The notes below the pieces were generated by a model. The model was given only the letters and a program-made list of their open reading frames with translations. It was not told where the DNA came from and made no database searches. From Cristatella mucedo (lineage: Eukaryota; Bryozoa; Phylactolaemata; Cristatellidae), in assembly GCA_009760855.2 (NCBI GenBank), contig WPIO01000039.1, positions 1,751,001-1,815,000 of the forward strand: DNA of 64,000 nucleotides, written 5' to 3'. Within the stretch, counting starts at the first letter, position 1, and every line of letters starts with the position of its first letter. Below, in pieces: positions 51,324 to 58,815 of this stretch. A program made the position numbers and the translations under genes.

Positions 51324-51780
51324 TGCAATCGGTTGATGTGCTACAACCACTTACATTTGCTGCTATTGAGAACCTGAGATCATTGCATGATATACTCGGG
51401 TTCACGCTCCTTCTTCACATGCAGAGGGTAAAGGCATAACAAGAGTGGGGGAGGTGTCAGACAGTGTTGGAGAGATCTGGAGTTCCAGTCGGCAGTACAT
51501 TTACAGGTACAAACATCACATTTATACATTTACGGACACTATGACGTTCATATGATCATGCATACTGATGACAGATGCCGAAGGATCCTGCTAAGTTGAC
51601 TGAGCACCTACCGGCCGAAGTTAAACATGGAACTGATGCCTTTTGCCACTGCCTCATTGGCGTTCTGTACTCTCCACCAAAGTGCCTTTGAGGAGGGATA
51701 GCACAGCTGCTAAATTCATGTTCTTCTGCCTTGAATATCTGTGCAAAATCTAGATCAATGGGAAATGATATACTTGCCAT
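27469..51780 (-). CDS. CEP85/CEP85L-like centrosomal coiled-coil protein, fourteen coding exons
   Basis: In vertebrates CEP85 is a centrosome and spindle-pole coiled-coil protein that helps centriole duplication. Exons in coding order: 51780-51612, 50621-50578, 49821-49743, 48193-47838, 37206-37103, 36774-36651, 36575-36436, 36216-36126, 35915 to about 35766, 35002-34929, 34548-34347, 33989-33840, 33424-33097, 27632-27469. All junctions keep phase except exon 9 to 10, where I find no good donor. About 725 residues (human CEP85 is 762, from memory). Matches recalled from vertebrate CEP85: [10 protein letters not shown] then [21 protein letters not shown] (vertebrate RYLADLPTLEDH); C-terminal INKYAEEM ending ECITQ (vertebrate SDRYAQDM ending NCVTQ). 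The N-terminal 216 residues are low-complexity and weakly supported; exons 5-14 are mostly helical. CEP85 versus CEP85L cannot be decided. Confidence 0.82.
28108..28600 (-). mobile_element. Line-A fragment, strongly diverged
   Basis: Hairpin word ACGAGAACTAAATCTCTAAATAGGCGCTTTAC and weak antisense ORF2 similarity up to the next copy. In the last intron of the CEP85-like gene, same strand. Confidence 0.5.
28624..30160 (-). mobile_element. Line-A copy, 1.5 kb
   Basis: (AAT)n tail and hairpin at the left, then antisense ORF2 up to the RT domain. The 192-codon frame (29579-30157) has [46 protein letters not shown] and FYADA, where the family has FYADD; the second catalytic Asp is Ala, so this copy is dead. 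The C-terminal frames are 28873-29361 and 29316-29552. In the last intron of the CEP85-like gene, same strand. Confidence 0.92.
30170..31140 (-). mobile_element. older Line-A RT-region copy
   Basis: A second, more diverged copy abutting the first: antisense of the palm ([19 protein letters not shown]) and of the upstream region ([19 protein letters not shown]). It extends further 5' than most copies. Confidence 0.8.
31141..33096 (-). other. distal part of the CEP85-like last intron
   Basis: May contain residual Line-A 5' sequence up to about 31.9 kb. A 202-codon hydrophobic minus frame (32244-32852) has no start-exon context or known domain. A strong acceptor at 32924 followed by 19 codons and a stop could be an alternative short terminal exon. 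Confidence 0.35.
33097..33424 (-). CDS. CEP85-like exon 13
   Basis: Acceptor GTTCCACCAG, donor GTAAGC. Contains [14 protein letters not shown] and [19 protein letters not shown], comparable with the vertebrate LHQELASCLQDLQAVCSIV region, then a Ser/Ala/Gln-rich linker. Ends one base into a Gly codon. Confidence 0.8.
33840..33989 (-). CDS. CEP85-like exon 12
   Basis: Exactly 50 codons, phase 0 at both ends: [20 protein letters not shown] onwards to ALTATVWE. Acceptor CACGTTGCCCAG, donor GTACGA. GC-rich and strongly helical. Confidence 0.8.
34118..34320. repeat. interrupted (GCA/TGC)n triplet tract
   Basis: About 200 bases dominated by CAG, GCA and AGCAGCAAC words, filling most of the 357-base intron between CEP85-like exons 11 and 12. 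The long Ser/Gln/Ala or Leu/Cys frames here are artefacts. Confidence 0.9.
34347..34548 (-). CDS. CEP85-like exon 11
   Basis: Acceptor CTGTCGTCAG, donor GTCGTA. Charged heptad-type helix from [18 protein letters not shown] to [16 protein letters not shown]. The downstream intron is packed with GCA/TGC triplets. Confidence 0.78.
34929..35002 (-). CDS. CEP85-like exon 10 (74 bases)
   Basis: Encodes [20 protein letters not shown] and DQSH, then two bases of Arg, with donor GTATGG. The acceptor (ACATAAAG) is weak. The one-base start of exon 11 completes the codon. Confidence 0.65.
35003..35716 (-). other. CEP85-like intron 9
   Basis: Holds a Line-B-like stretch near 35370-35580 (TGCTACAGCACTTCCTTACC, then ACTGTTGGCTATCG). 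Any missing exon between exons 9 and 10 would lie here. Confidence 0.4.
35717..35728. repeat. run of twelve C
   Basis: Lies just beyond the last conserved residues of CEP85-like exon 9. Its length decides which frame continues, and it may hide the real exon end. Confidence 0.9.
35766..35915 (-). CDS. CEP85-like exon 9, YLAD motif, 3' boundary unresolved
   Basis: Acceptor TTGCTGCCGCAG. Encodes [20 protein letters not shown] and, after 14 more residues, [17 protein letters not shown], the best-conserved block of the gene. No plausible GT donor follows directly. The frame continues past a run of twelve G (minus strand, 35717-35728) to other GT sites, so the low-coordinate end is a minimum. Confidence 0.75.
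36126..36216 (-). CDS. CEP85-like exon 8
   Basis: Acceptor TCTTTTCTTGCAG is strong; donor GTGCGT. Encodes [20 protein letters not shown] and ten further residues of coiled coil. Ends in phase 0. Confidence 0.8.
36436..36575 (-). CDS. CEP85-like exon 7
   Basis: Carries [20 protein letters not shown] and [12 protein letters not shown]. The donor GTATGT is preferred to an earlier GTAAGC because it yields SKLGAAESE, the same spacing as vertebrate KKLSASEVE. The acceptor (CTCAGAG) was chosen by phase and is uncertain. Confidence 0.7.
36651..36774 (-). CDS. CEP85-like exon 6
   Basis: Encodes [20 protein letters not shown] onwards to DLALQ. The LEQQLRESE core matches vertebrate LEQKVRESE. Acceptor TTTTCGATAG, donor GTAAGA, phase 0 at the end. 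Confidence 0.85.
37103..37206 (-). CDS. CEP85-like exon 5, start of coiled coil
   Basis: Acceptor CGATGCAG, donor GTAAGTAC. Encodes [20 protein letters not shown], aligning with the vertebrate segment that reads LLKEKELLIDKQ. Ends two bases into a Lys codon. A 10.6 kb intron containing the hAT element separates it from exon 4. Confidence 0.8.
37989..38064. repeat. two copies of a 38-base tandem repeat
   Basis: GTAGAAAGAGAAGAGG then CCAATCACGTCGCCGGCAGG occurs at 37989 and again at 38027 with one base difference. Confidence 0.9.
38520..38640 (+). mobile_element. Line-A tail-only insertion
   Basis: Last 3' UTR bases, the full stem-loop (AAAGCGCC ... GGCGCTTT) and an (ATT)n tail. Very similar to the left ends of the 6.4, 52.2 and 58.8 kb copies. 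Confidence 0.85.
39660..43101 (+). mobile_element. hAT-type DNA transposon, nearly intact
   Basis: Bounded by a perfect 16-base terminal inverted repeat, CAGGGGTCGGCAACCT, and its complement at 43086-43101. The 8-base flanks GCCTAACT and GTTTAGAG share a central TA but are otherwise diverged, so the target duplication is decayed or ambiguous. Subterminal GCCGCATGCAGCTCTTT motifs are typical of hAT ends. The interior is AT-rich and carries one transposase reading frame with a likely 5' leader intron (acceptor TTTATTTCAG just before the ATG). It sits in intron 4 of the CEP85-like gene on the opposite strand. Confidence 0.93.
40854..42793 (+). pseudogene. hAT transposase with one frameshift and one stop
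   Basis: About 645 codons of the kind annotated in vertebrates as GTF2IRD2-like or ZBED-type proteins. Order: N-terminal BED-type zinc finger (CLICQEK and the following paired His), then [10 protein letters not shown] holding the first acidic residue, [12 protein letters not shown] with the second, [13 protein letters not shown] (CxxH motif), [12 protein letters not shown], and a C-terminal hAT dimerisation domain with [16 protein letters not shown] one-base loss near 41019-41021, inside the zinc finger, shifts the frame. A TGA at 41930-41932 follows [14 protein letters not shown]. Both lesions are single events in otherwise open frames, so inactivation looks recent. Start ATG at 40854 has a good context. 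Confidence 0.9.
43110..44115. other. no recognised gene
   Basis: Intron 4 of the CEP85-like gene between the hAT and a LINE. A tRNA-like CCGGTAATCCAGAGG stretch near 43120-43160 may be a SINE relic. A 134-codon minus frame (43416-43820) is unrecognised. Confidence 0.35.
44120..47170 (+). mobile_element. old Line-A relatives in three or more blocks
   Basis: Strongly diverged RT fragments: [19 protein letters not shown] (near 44205-44260), [10 protein letters not shown] and KTLERVV (45120-45230), a second [11 protein letters not shown] (45375-45410), then [15 protein letters not shown] and NIAKIR-like [16 protein letters not shown] (46460-46660). Several nested or rearranged copies are likely. 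An AT-rich unrelated insertion interrupts at about 45600-46250. In CEP85-like intron 4, opposite strand. Confidence 0.75.
46923..47060. repeat. (CT)n microsatellite
   Basis: About 75 bases of pure CT (46923-46997), then CTTT/CTCT-rich sequence to 47060. It lies within the Line-A C-terminal region. Confidence 0.95.
47171..47837 (-). other. CEP85-like intron 4, part next to exon 4
   Basis: No repeat family or exon recognised. Confidence 0.4.
47838..48193 (-). CDS. CEP85-like exon 4 (356 bases)
   Basis: Opens after acceptor TTTTAAAACTGTAG and ends at GTAAGTG. 118 full codons rich in Ser, Thr, Arg and Gln, as expected for the disordered N-terminal third of CEP85-type proteins. Both phases agree with the neighbouring exons. 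Direct homology is not visible to me. Confidence 0.6.
48194..48869 (-). other. CEP85-like intron 3, part next to exon 4
   Basis: No gene seen. Three tandem copies of a 21-base ATACGAATACATCAGATACAT unit lie at about 48528-48595. Confidence 0.5.
48870..48950 (+). mobile_element. Line-A tail-only insertion
   Basis: AAGCGCC ... GGGCGC hairpin with different loop-side bases (TGGGCAGAGATTTAGTTCTCT), then an ATT-rich tail. In CEP85-like intron 3. Confidence 0.75.
49075..49128 (+). other. candidate orphan exon, plus strand
   Basis: Acceptor TTTTTGTTGTTTCAG, 18 codons ([18 protein letters not shown]), donor GTGCAA. Looks coding, but no partner exon is visible on this strand. Lies inside intron 3 of the CEP85-like gene. 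Confidence 0.2.
49743..49821 (-). CDS. CEP85-like exon 3 (79 bases)
   Basis: Acceptor CTTCTTCTTCAG, donor GTAAAA. Encodes [19 protein letters not shown] and seven more residues. Phase 0 in, one base out, matching exons 2 and 4. No homology recognised. Confidence 0.5.
49822..50577 (-). other. CEP85-like intron 2
   Basis: No repeat recognised. Acceptor-like TCTTACAG at about 49885 is an alternative start for exon 3. Confidence 0.4.
50578..50621 (-). CDS. CEP85-like exon 2 (44 bases)
   Basis: A small exon between acceptor TTCATTGCAG and donor GTATGT, encoding [14 protein letters not shown]. It starts with two bases that complete the codon left by exon 1 and ends in phase 0. Support is splice signals and phase only. 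Confidence 0.5.
50622..51034 (-). other. part of CEP85-like intron 1
   Basis: No feature recognised before the SINE. Confidence 0.35.
51035..51195 (+). mobile_element. tRNA-derived SINE, diverged
   Basis: Head weak (TAAGGGGCTTGCACTTCACG); body and tail clear (GAGGCTCTTCTGCTGCTACA, then GAGGCTGTTAAATCAGC). Confidence 0.7.
51258..51321. repeat. (TA)n microsatellite
   Basis: About 60 bases of AT dinucleotide interrupted by TATGTATG. In intron 1 of the CEP85-like gene. Confidence 0.95.
51612..51780 (-). CDS. CEP85-like exon 1 (first coding)
   Basis: ATG at 51780, with an in-frame TGA two codons upstream, so translation starts here or inside this exon. An acceptor TTTGCTCCCAG ends 15 bases before the ATG, implying a non-coding exon upstream. 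It contains [13 protein letters not shown], which recalls the GTEWQTP box near the vertebrate CEP85 N-terminus. Donor GTAGGT, one base into a Val codon. Confidence 0.6.
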
Positions 51781-51814
51781 ATTTCAACCTTCTGGGAGCA
51801 AATCAAATATTTAT

Positions 51815-52240
51815 AACAATAATACATTATGCATAGCACCCTATGTAAAAGGAATTTCTTTCTAGGCATATTACACATGCTGGAAAGCCACCATATCAAC
51901 TATAAGTGGCTGTAGCAGAATGCACAAATTAGCGGACATAGGCAAATAAATTCGTTTGAAATGTTCTTTCGGGGGTGTTGCGATGTCACCAGGCAGCAAG
52001 CTCCGTGCTTTAGGAGCATAGAAACAGAAGGCACAGTCTGTAGAGGATTCGAGGTTGTTTAAAGTAAATGACCAGAACCAGAAGAGCAGACGGTACATCA
52101 GAGAAAGCCTGAGGACAAGCATTTACGATAGGTAAGCCGGACCAAGAGAACGAAGGAACTTGAAGGTGAGTGACTAGACCTTGAAGCCAATACATTGTTT
52201 AATGGAGAGCAAGAGCAGGCAGATGTAAAGTGGTGAGATA
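51815..52240 (-). mobile_element. Line-A 3' fragment, diverged
   Basis: Hairpin relic near 51835-51870 and antisense of FYAPKARSLLP, comparable with SYAPKAWNSLP in better copies. Confidence 0.65.
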
Positions 52241-52242
52241 GT

Positions 52243-52713
52243 TAATAGTAATAATAATAATAATAATGTACTTGATAAAGTGCCCTCAGAGAACTTAATT
52301 TCTTTCTAGGCGCTTTACATTTGCTGCAAAGGGAAATGCAATTGAATGGTAAGTAAAATCATGCTTGAAAAACAAACAAAATGAATAACATGGTTAGGGG
52401 TTACATGCACAGGGTCAGCATGCAAATGTGGTTAGTGGCAGCATGCACAGTGTCAGCACGCATAAGCACATCAAGGACGAATCACAGGGACCCACTAAAT
52501 GCTGTCCTAAATAGGTGTTATTTAATTCCTTTTAAATGTGGTCAGGTGAGGGGATGTTCTGACGCAGGTCGGGAGGGAGTTCCAGGCTTTGGGAGCATGC
52601 GAACTAAATGCACGATCTCCAAAGGATTTGAGGTTTGTACGAGGTATCTCTAGACTGTTGGATTCCGAAAAGCGGATGGTACGATGCTTGGCCTGATGGG
52701 GTAGTATATCTGA
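52243..52713 (-). mobile_element. Line-A 3' copy, young-looking
   Basis: About 470 bases nearly identical to the copies at 6.4 and 58.8 kb: (AAT)n, hairpin, 3' UTR and the end of ORF2, truncated at TATATCTGACAG. Confidence 0.88.
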
Positions 52714-52721
52714 CAGTAATT

Positions 52722-52805
52722 AAGGGTTGCCTGCAGAAGGACTCAAACCTACGCCATAGGTGGTGAGGGGTGAAAGCACCTCGCCATACCGCTAAGACCC
52801 ATGGG
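52722..52805 (-). mobile_element. SINE head fragment
   Basis: Antisense tRNA-like part only: GGACTCAAACCTACGCC (B box) and CGCCATACCGCTAAGACCC (A box). Abuts the truncated Line-A copy. Confidence 0.6.
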
Positions 52806-54507
52806 CATAAGACTCATCTGCCGGAGTGATTCTGCTCTGGTTGTAAGGCAACGGGTGGTGGCTCTGCTGAGGACTGCTACCTGCAGGAAAGACCTCCACC
52901 AAGCAATACGGGCAATGATCGACTACAGGAAGTAAGAGCCATTAGGATGCTTCCATTGTCTGCCCAGGCTTGTAATCGCGCATTTTTAGACATGCCTGCC
53001 GACCGAAAAATTGTACAATAGCAGAAAAACGTCCATTTGTTCGTCTTGTCTCAGGCGACTGATCCGTTAAAGTTGCTGCAGCGCAAAAAATCTGCAAGCT
53101 CAAGTCAGGCAAGTCAAGTCAGGCTGACCCATATCCAATGCTCATATCAAAGGAGTTGCTCATTGTAGCTGCTCTAAAGTAGTTAAAAATTATTTAAATA
53201 CAAATATAAAAACTCTGATATAAAGAAAAACACAAACACCAAATAGAGAGCATTACTAAGGCTTTGTATGGCTGCTGCTATCAGCATATGAGTGCTTATG
53301 GTCACCAATGGGGGTGCTAGGAGCTGAGTTAAGTGTAAAGGGCTATGAGTTAAGGGCCTGCTAGCTGCACAGACTTCTCATAAATATAAATGCAGCCATG
53401 AGCAACTAGGTCTGAGAAACCAGCAATATATCCTAGCTTGTGAGTGAAATTGAGCCACAGAGTTAATAACCGAGCATCCATGTGGGCCTGTGAAATTTGG
53501 CAGTTACCCTGCAGCTGCTCTCGTCTTAGGCAGCATCATTTTGGTATGGTATACGATGCTTGATGTTTTTCCATGACTGAGCAGGTGAATTTGCACGAGG
53601 AATTGAGAGAGAATGGCCAAAAATTGGGTCTAAATTGATTATTTCTTATTTGCCTTTCAAATGATAAACAAATTAGAAATGCATTCCAATATTGACGATC
53701 GACACACCGCAGTACAAACTTTTTAAATCACTGACCTAGACCTTGTCTAACCAGTAATAGACCAAAGTGACTTGCCGGAAGTCTGTATCCTGAATTTCGA
53801 AGTTTCCTTCGGGACTTGCTTTACCGGACCGGAAAATAAATGAACTAATAACTGTGTTTCGAATAACGTACAGTAAAAATTATTATAAAACATTAATTTA
53901 TCTTTAGATCCTAATTGTTTTGGGGCACCCTCAAGATCCGATAACAGTTCTAAAATCTTTGACGGCATCGCTATATGCAAGCTGCCTAGCGATGCGGCAT
54001 TCCCTGGTAGTAAGATGTGGGCAAAAGCCTATTAATGCATCGAGCTTCCTTGCCTGAAATTATTTACATCGAAGAATCCAGGATATTTGGATTTTGAGTA
54101 ATCCGGAAGTGATAAAGGCAGCATCCACCGAACGATGGTAAGCTTTTCGCATATCCACAGGCTAGGTAGGAAAGCCACGTGCAGCAGTTGCTAGGGAGGT
54201 AGACCTCTTATCTCAAAGAATTTGGCCGAGCTTTTCACCTTTGGCAGATACAATAGCCATAACATGGTCGTGACCACAGGTTAGGCCTAGAGTCGAAAGC
54301 GAGTTATAGTTTCGAGTGGCCGAAGCTGCCATCTGAGATGCAACTGTTGCATGCATTTCTCTGCGTGACCTAGCTATGAAAGTCCAAAAGCAGAAATTCG
54401 TCAGAGGACACGACAAAATAAACCAACTTGGAGCAAAGTCTTGGCCGTCTCTCTGAGAGATGGCACAATGGTATGCAATAAATGAAAAAAATACTAGCTG
54501 ATTCAAA
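52806..54507 (-). other. unassigned, with weak candidate exons
   Basis: The clearest candidate is 54239-54373 on minus: acceptor GACTTTCATAG, 45 codons (RSRREMHATVASQMAASATR and on), donor GTGAAA. Another is about 53252-53325. Nothing is recognised and the phases do not form a convincing chain, so these may be chance. Confidence 0.2.
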
Positions 54508-54665
54508 TAAAGCTCAACTGATTTAACAAACTCATTTGTATAGCAGCAGAAGAGCTTTAACGGCTATCACCACCGTTTGCAGTGGTCAATCAAGGATCGA
54601 CTACTGCAGGACTCGAACCAACGACCCAGGTTGTGAAGCAAAAGCACCTTACCCCTGGGTTATCA
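54508..54665 (-). mobile_element. tRNA-derived SINE
   Basis: Complete reverse copy: CTGATTTAACAAACTCATTT tail, GCAGCAGAAGAGC body, antisense B box GACTCGAACCAACGACCC and A-box region CCCTGGGTTATCACGG. Confidence 0.82.
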
Positions 54666-55639
54666 CGGCGGATAAATAAAGAATGCCAAGAATCTCTCTT
54701 CCCTCAAAGACAGCATACGAAATAAGGAGTAGTGGCAATGGTTGATAGAAAAATTAGAAAAGAAGAGATAAGACAAAAACAGGGAACAGCGATACTGTGC
54801 AAAGGATGGAAAAGACGCAGAAAAAATCATTTTTTGCAAATATACTGATATTACTTCATAAAATGTGTTCCTCAAGCTTAAACAATGAATGTGCAACATA
54901 TGAAGCTGAGCCCTATCCCAATGAAGCTACAGGAGGCTGAATTGAATTGAAAGTTGGGTGAAGCTGCATCCTCCGGGCGTTGATTTTGGTGGATTGGCAA
55001 CAATCGTAAATCCTCATATTGTGGCAGACTTTTACTCAGCCAATATATCACATGGGCAAGTGGCCCACTTACGGGCTGCAGTAGTCCAGGTTCAGGCATC
55101 CCTGCAAAGCTCTCACATTTGGCCATGAATTACTAATTTTATCTTAATGTTGAGACACATACATACGGCTTCTTTTAAGGCATTTCAGCTTCGAAAGGCT
55201 TTCTTGATGTTGAACGTGATCGTTGGTGTGTTAATTTCAATTACAAGATTCTTCCAGCATAGTTAAATCAGATCACTGTTAAATGGCCAAACCTGGAGTA
55301 GCAACTGCAAAAGACTGCAATGCCTCCCTCGTTCGGGACCCACAGCATCATAAATGCTTGCTTCTTTCAGAAGAGAGTTGTAAACTCGCTCAAAGAAAGC
55401 AGCAATCTTTACCAGGCCATTCACATCAGTGTTCCCAAAGTATATAATTTTGTTAAATAACCACATTAAATAAAATGTGTTCTGCTAGTTTCAGCTTTAA
55501 AAAGGTAGCATTCTTATTCTGCATCTTCATTCGACAACCCTTTGCTTTGGAATGACCGGTAAGCCCAATTTGAAGCCTAGTGTAAGTGGTCTAGGTGTAA
55601 TCAAAAATGCCAGACAGCAAGGAGAAACTGGTACCAAAG
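54666..55639 (-). other. unassigned, with candidate exons
   Basis: Minus-strand candidates are a 29-base exon at 55073-55101 (acceptor GCTTTGCAG, donor GTAAGT, GMPEPGLLQP) and an open frame at 55263-55466 containing VNGLVKIAAFFERVYNSLLK. Composition is coding-like but I know no homologue. Splice phases of the two do not match directly. Confidence 0.22.
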
Positions 55640-55760
55640 TATGGATGTAATAATAGCAATCAATAATGCTAATAATAATAATTTTTTTCATATAGGATTC
55701 TAAGAGAACCAACTAAATCTCTATCGAGGTGCTTTACAACATATACTATACAGAACGAGT
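55640..55760 (-). mobile_element. Line-A 3' tail, diverged
   Basis: AAT-rich tail, then AAGAGAACCAACTAAATCTC and GAGGTGCTTTACAAC, a degraded hairpin. Confidence 0.6.
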
Positions 55761-56780
55761 AGGATAATCACTACCCATTCACCTCATATTGCATTGCAGT
55801 AATTAGCTGTGGCAGCCATATTCTTGCTCCAGCCAGTGATACTGCCCTAATGGGAAAAGGGGGTCCTAGAGTCCTAGAGTGTAGCTCTCCTGTCATTCAA
55901 GCTACCTACAGTTAAGTCTGAGCACCTTTCGATGCACGCTCGCTAATACAATCACTGCTTTGGGATATATAAATATGCAATGATTTATATTATCATAAAA
56001 TTTAACTAGTTATGCCCATTTAGAACCGTTAATTTTGTTGTGGCTACAAATAATACCAGGTTTAATGTAAATTATATTAACTTAGAATGCAGGGTGGCAT
56101 TCAAAATCTTTAAAAAAACTGAAATTTGAAATCAACTTTATTTATTGTTTAAAACCAACAAATTTCTGCCACCACATTCTGGATTGATAGTCCTTTGACA
56201 GGGAGAAAAACAGCTAATCGGGGCACATTGAATCTATTAAACCTATGCTTAAAACTTAAAGGAGCAGACACCTCACCTGAGCACTGCCCATACCAAAACA
56301 AAACAAAAAATAACTGAGCAATTAAGCACATAGCTGATCTGAACATAAGATATAATGAAGAGCAACGAGATTGAACCCCAACTTGCCTTAAGCAGATTGA
56401 CCTACCCGGAAGAAGACTGCCTGAGGCATGCTGCTACTGCTTTCTCTAGGATTGGCTGGTCCGAGCAAGGCCTTGGTTCAGCACATCAACATTTTCTGGC
56501 TACACCAAGTTATAGGTACTAACAGTAACACTGCCTTTCATACCACATAGTGGTTATGATGATGATCACTTAAGGCATCGATTGCACAAGGAAGTTTTGT
56601 CAGACCTAGCAACTTTCTGGGGCACGTAAAAGTACATCACTCGGTGAACAATGTGGATGCTAACAAGTTCAAGCAGACACAGAATTCATATGCATAGAAG
56701 GCAGTGCATGAGATAGGGAGGAAGACAAGAAGAAATGTTGGGCTGTCCATACTCAGTCACCTACCCCTTCTTTGCAAAGC
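55761..56780. other. no recognised gene
   Basis: AT-rich sequence without convincing exons or repeat boundaries. Confidence 0.35.
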
Positions 56781-56789
56781 TTCATATAA

Positions 56790-56793
56790 ATAT

Positions 56794-56884
<91 letters not shown>
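56790..56884. repeat. (TA)n microsatellite
   Basis: About 95 bases of AT dinucleotide with one TATTTATA interruption, fused to a Line-A 3' tail at 56885-56935. Confidence 0.95.
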
Positions 56885-56887
<3 letters not shown>

Positions 56888-57010
56888 ATAGAACGCCCTA
56901 AGAGAACATCTCTATTCAAGCACTTTACATATGCCACAGAGCTCGAACCCACGACCTTGGTCATTAAATACATTCGCCTTGACCTGACAGTACCTTAAAC
57001 CAGCAGGCTA
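56885..57010 (-). mobile_element. Line-A tail joined to SINE head
   Basis: CGCCCTAAGAGAACATCTCT hairpin relic up to 56935, then antisense SINE head AGCTCGAACCCACGACCTTG with TAAACCAGCAGGCTAAACC. Confidence 0.55.
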
Positions 57011-58019
57011 AACCAGCACAAACAACCAGTGGAGGTAGTTCAAAACTAATTTCTAGATCTGCATGCATTTACATAAAATTCCCAAACGGCAAGAAACCAT
57101 AATGAGGGAACTAACTAACGACAAGCACAAACTGTGACCATGGCAATTGAGTACCAAGTATAGCTAGGTTTGGCTGACTCGTGTTTAACTTCAGATCAAG
57201 AGGATATTTCAGATGCCACCGAGACTGAGGACCGTCAGTGCCCTTGGCTTCTATTATTGTGAGCAATATATGTTTCAATTGTTATTCTTTTTTTAGACTA
57301 TCATCAGGCACACTAATAAACCAAGCCATCAAGACAACGTAGGGCACATATTGATAATACCAGTGATGGTGCGATGCTTTCTTATGTGCCTTATTTCTTA
57401 TGTGTTTGCTACTTGGCCACGGTTAACAGCCAAAGGAGAAAACTAAATGAAACTTCCATTGTATATACAAACATTATAATGCACCTAACCGGCAAGCCTC
57501 TAGCACAGGCTGCTTGTGATAGTGCCACTTTGATTTCATTCTTGTAATTTCCGAGTGGAGTAATTAAGGCATAGGTTAACACAAGTTTTGTTTCACAGAT
57601 AAAGTTATCAAGTACAAAAAACTACCTGACACATTAGACTGAACGGTATGGTGCTGATCCCTCCAGGGTAGCTGATCCATCACATGCCCAAGCTGGTAAT
57701 GTCAAGATAATGGTTGCAACTGAAACAAAAAATTGAGCCTACAGTGCACTGGCCGAAAGTGAAGCAAACTGCAACCACAAGCAGTAAGACTGAAAATAGA
57801 CGAAAAGTTCTGCGAAGCGTCAATTTCGGCTGGTTAGATGTTTTGGTGTGGTAAAACACAAGCTCGCAAGAGTATGACAGCAAGACTATAGAGAACGAAC
57901 AAATTGATGGTTACCGACACCTGTACTATTTCATTGCAATGACTGCAGCATGCACAGCTTGACCATGCTTTATCACAGCGACATTCACCTTCATAATTTT
58001 GTATAGCAAAATTAAAGAT
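57011..58019. other. no recognised feature
   Basis: Unique-looking AT-rich sequence. No gene seen on either strand. Confidence 0.4.
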
Positions 58020-58155
58020 GATTTAGGAGCCTCATTCATGGGGCAGCATAAGCCTCATCGGCTATGGCAATACAAAATTGCAAGCTTCAGGACTCGAACA
58101 CATGACCCCTGCTGTGAAGCACGAGCACCTAACCACCAAGCTAAGACTTGGCAGT
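58020..58155 (-). mobile_element. tRNA-derived SINE, diverged
   Basis: GATTTAGGAGCCTCATTCAT tail, antisense B box GACTCGAACACATGACCCC, A-box side CTAACCACCAAGCTAAGAC. Confidence 0.72.
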
Positions 58156-58815
58156 AAATTTTGATCCCTCTTGCTCCTGACCATTGTCTACTCTTACCTC
58201 TTCACTTACAGCATCAGGTATTTCCATGCTTGACCTATGCTGCTTGTGCACATCGGTATGAGATGTATAGTTTAGGTTACAAATGTATAAAGAAATCGGT
58301 CTATTACCATGTTGTGTGTGGGTAATTGCACTTGCCTGAGGAGTAAGAGTAGGATCAGATGGAATCAGCTCCTCTGATCAGCAAGACATATTCTTCTACT
58401 TCTGGCATCTCAATGAAACCTTTCGGGGAGCCAAACAGCACTATGTAAATGTGGCTGTCGGTTATAAACATTTACACTTTTACAAAGCTGCTATGATTGG
58501 TATGCCCCATATGAAGCTCCAACGCCACTCTCAACAACCATTTGGTCTTAAAGAAAATGAGTCATGGAAGGATTAAAGTAAACCTCATAGCACAATACGA
58601 AATGGAAATCTAGTGAGACAGACGATGCAAACCGATCAAAGAACATATGCCTACCAAGATTTATAAAAATTAATATTAATAAAAATGATCGGGAATAACC
58701 AAATGCTAAATACTAGTAACAAACGAGTAACACCACCACGACTCTCATGACAGTCTTCATTCAGCGATCTCTTACTTCAGCTACTCTCAACTAACCTTAC
58801 CTCCATGATGGCATA
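58156..58815. other. no recognised feature
   Basis: No exon, hairpin or repeat identified between the SINE and the next Line-A copy. Confidence 0.35.

Noticed and set aside
53740-54110. Pogo/Tigger-type element from the CCGGAAGT words near 53775 and 54110
   Set aside because: The words are not in inverted-repeat arrangement and no transposase motif is visible.
49743-54373. NELF-C/D identity for the segments at 49.8, 53.3, 54.3 and 55.4 kb
   Set aside because: Short pattern resemblances (VVA.G, DHKH) did not hold up. The 49.8 kb segment chains in phase with the CEP85-like N-terminal exons instead.
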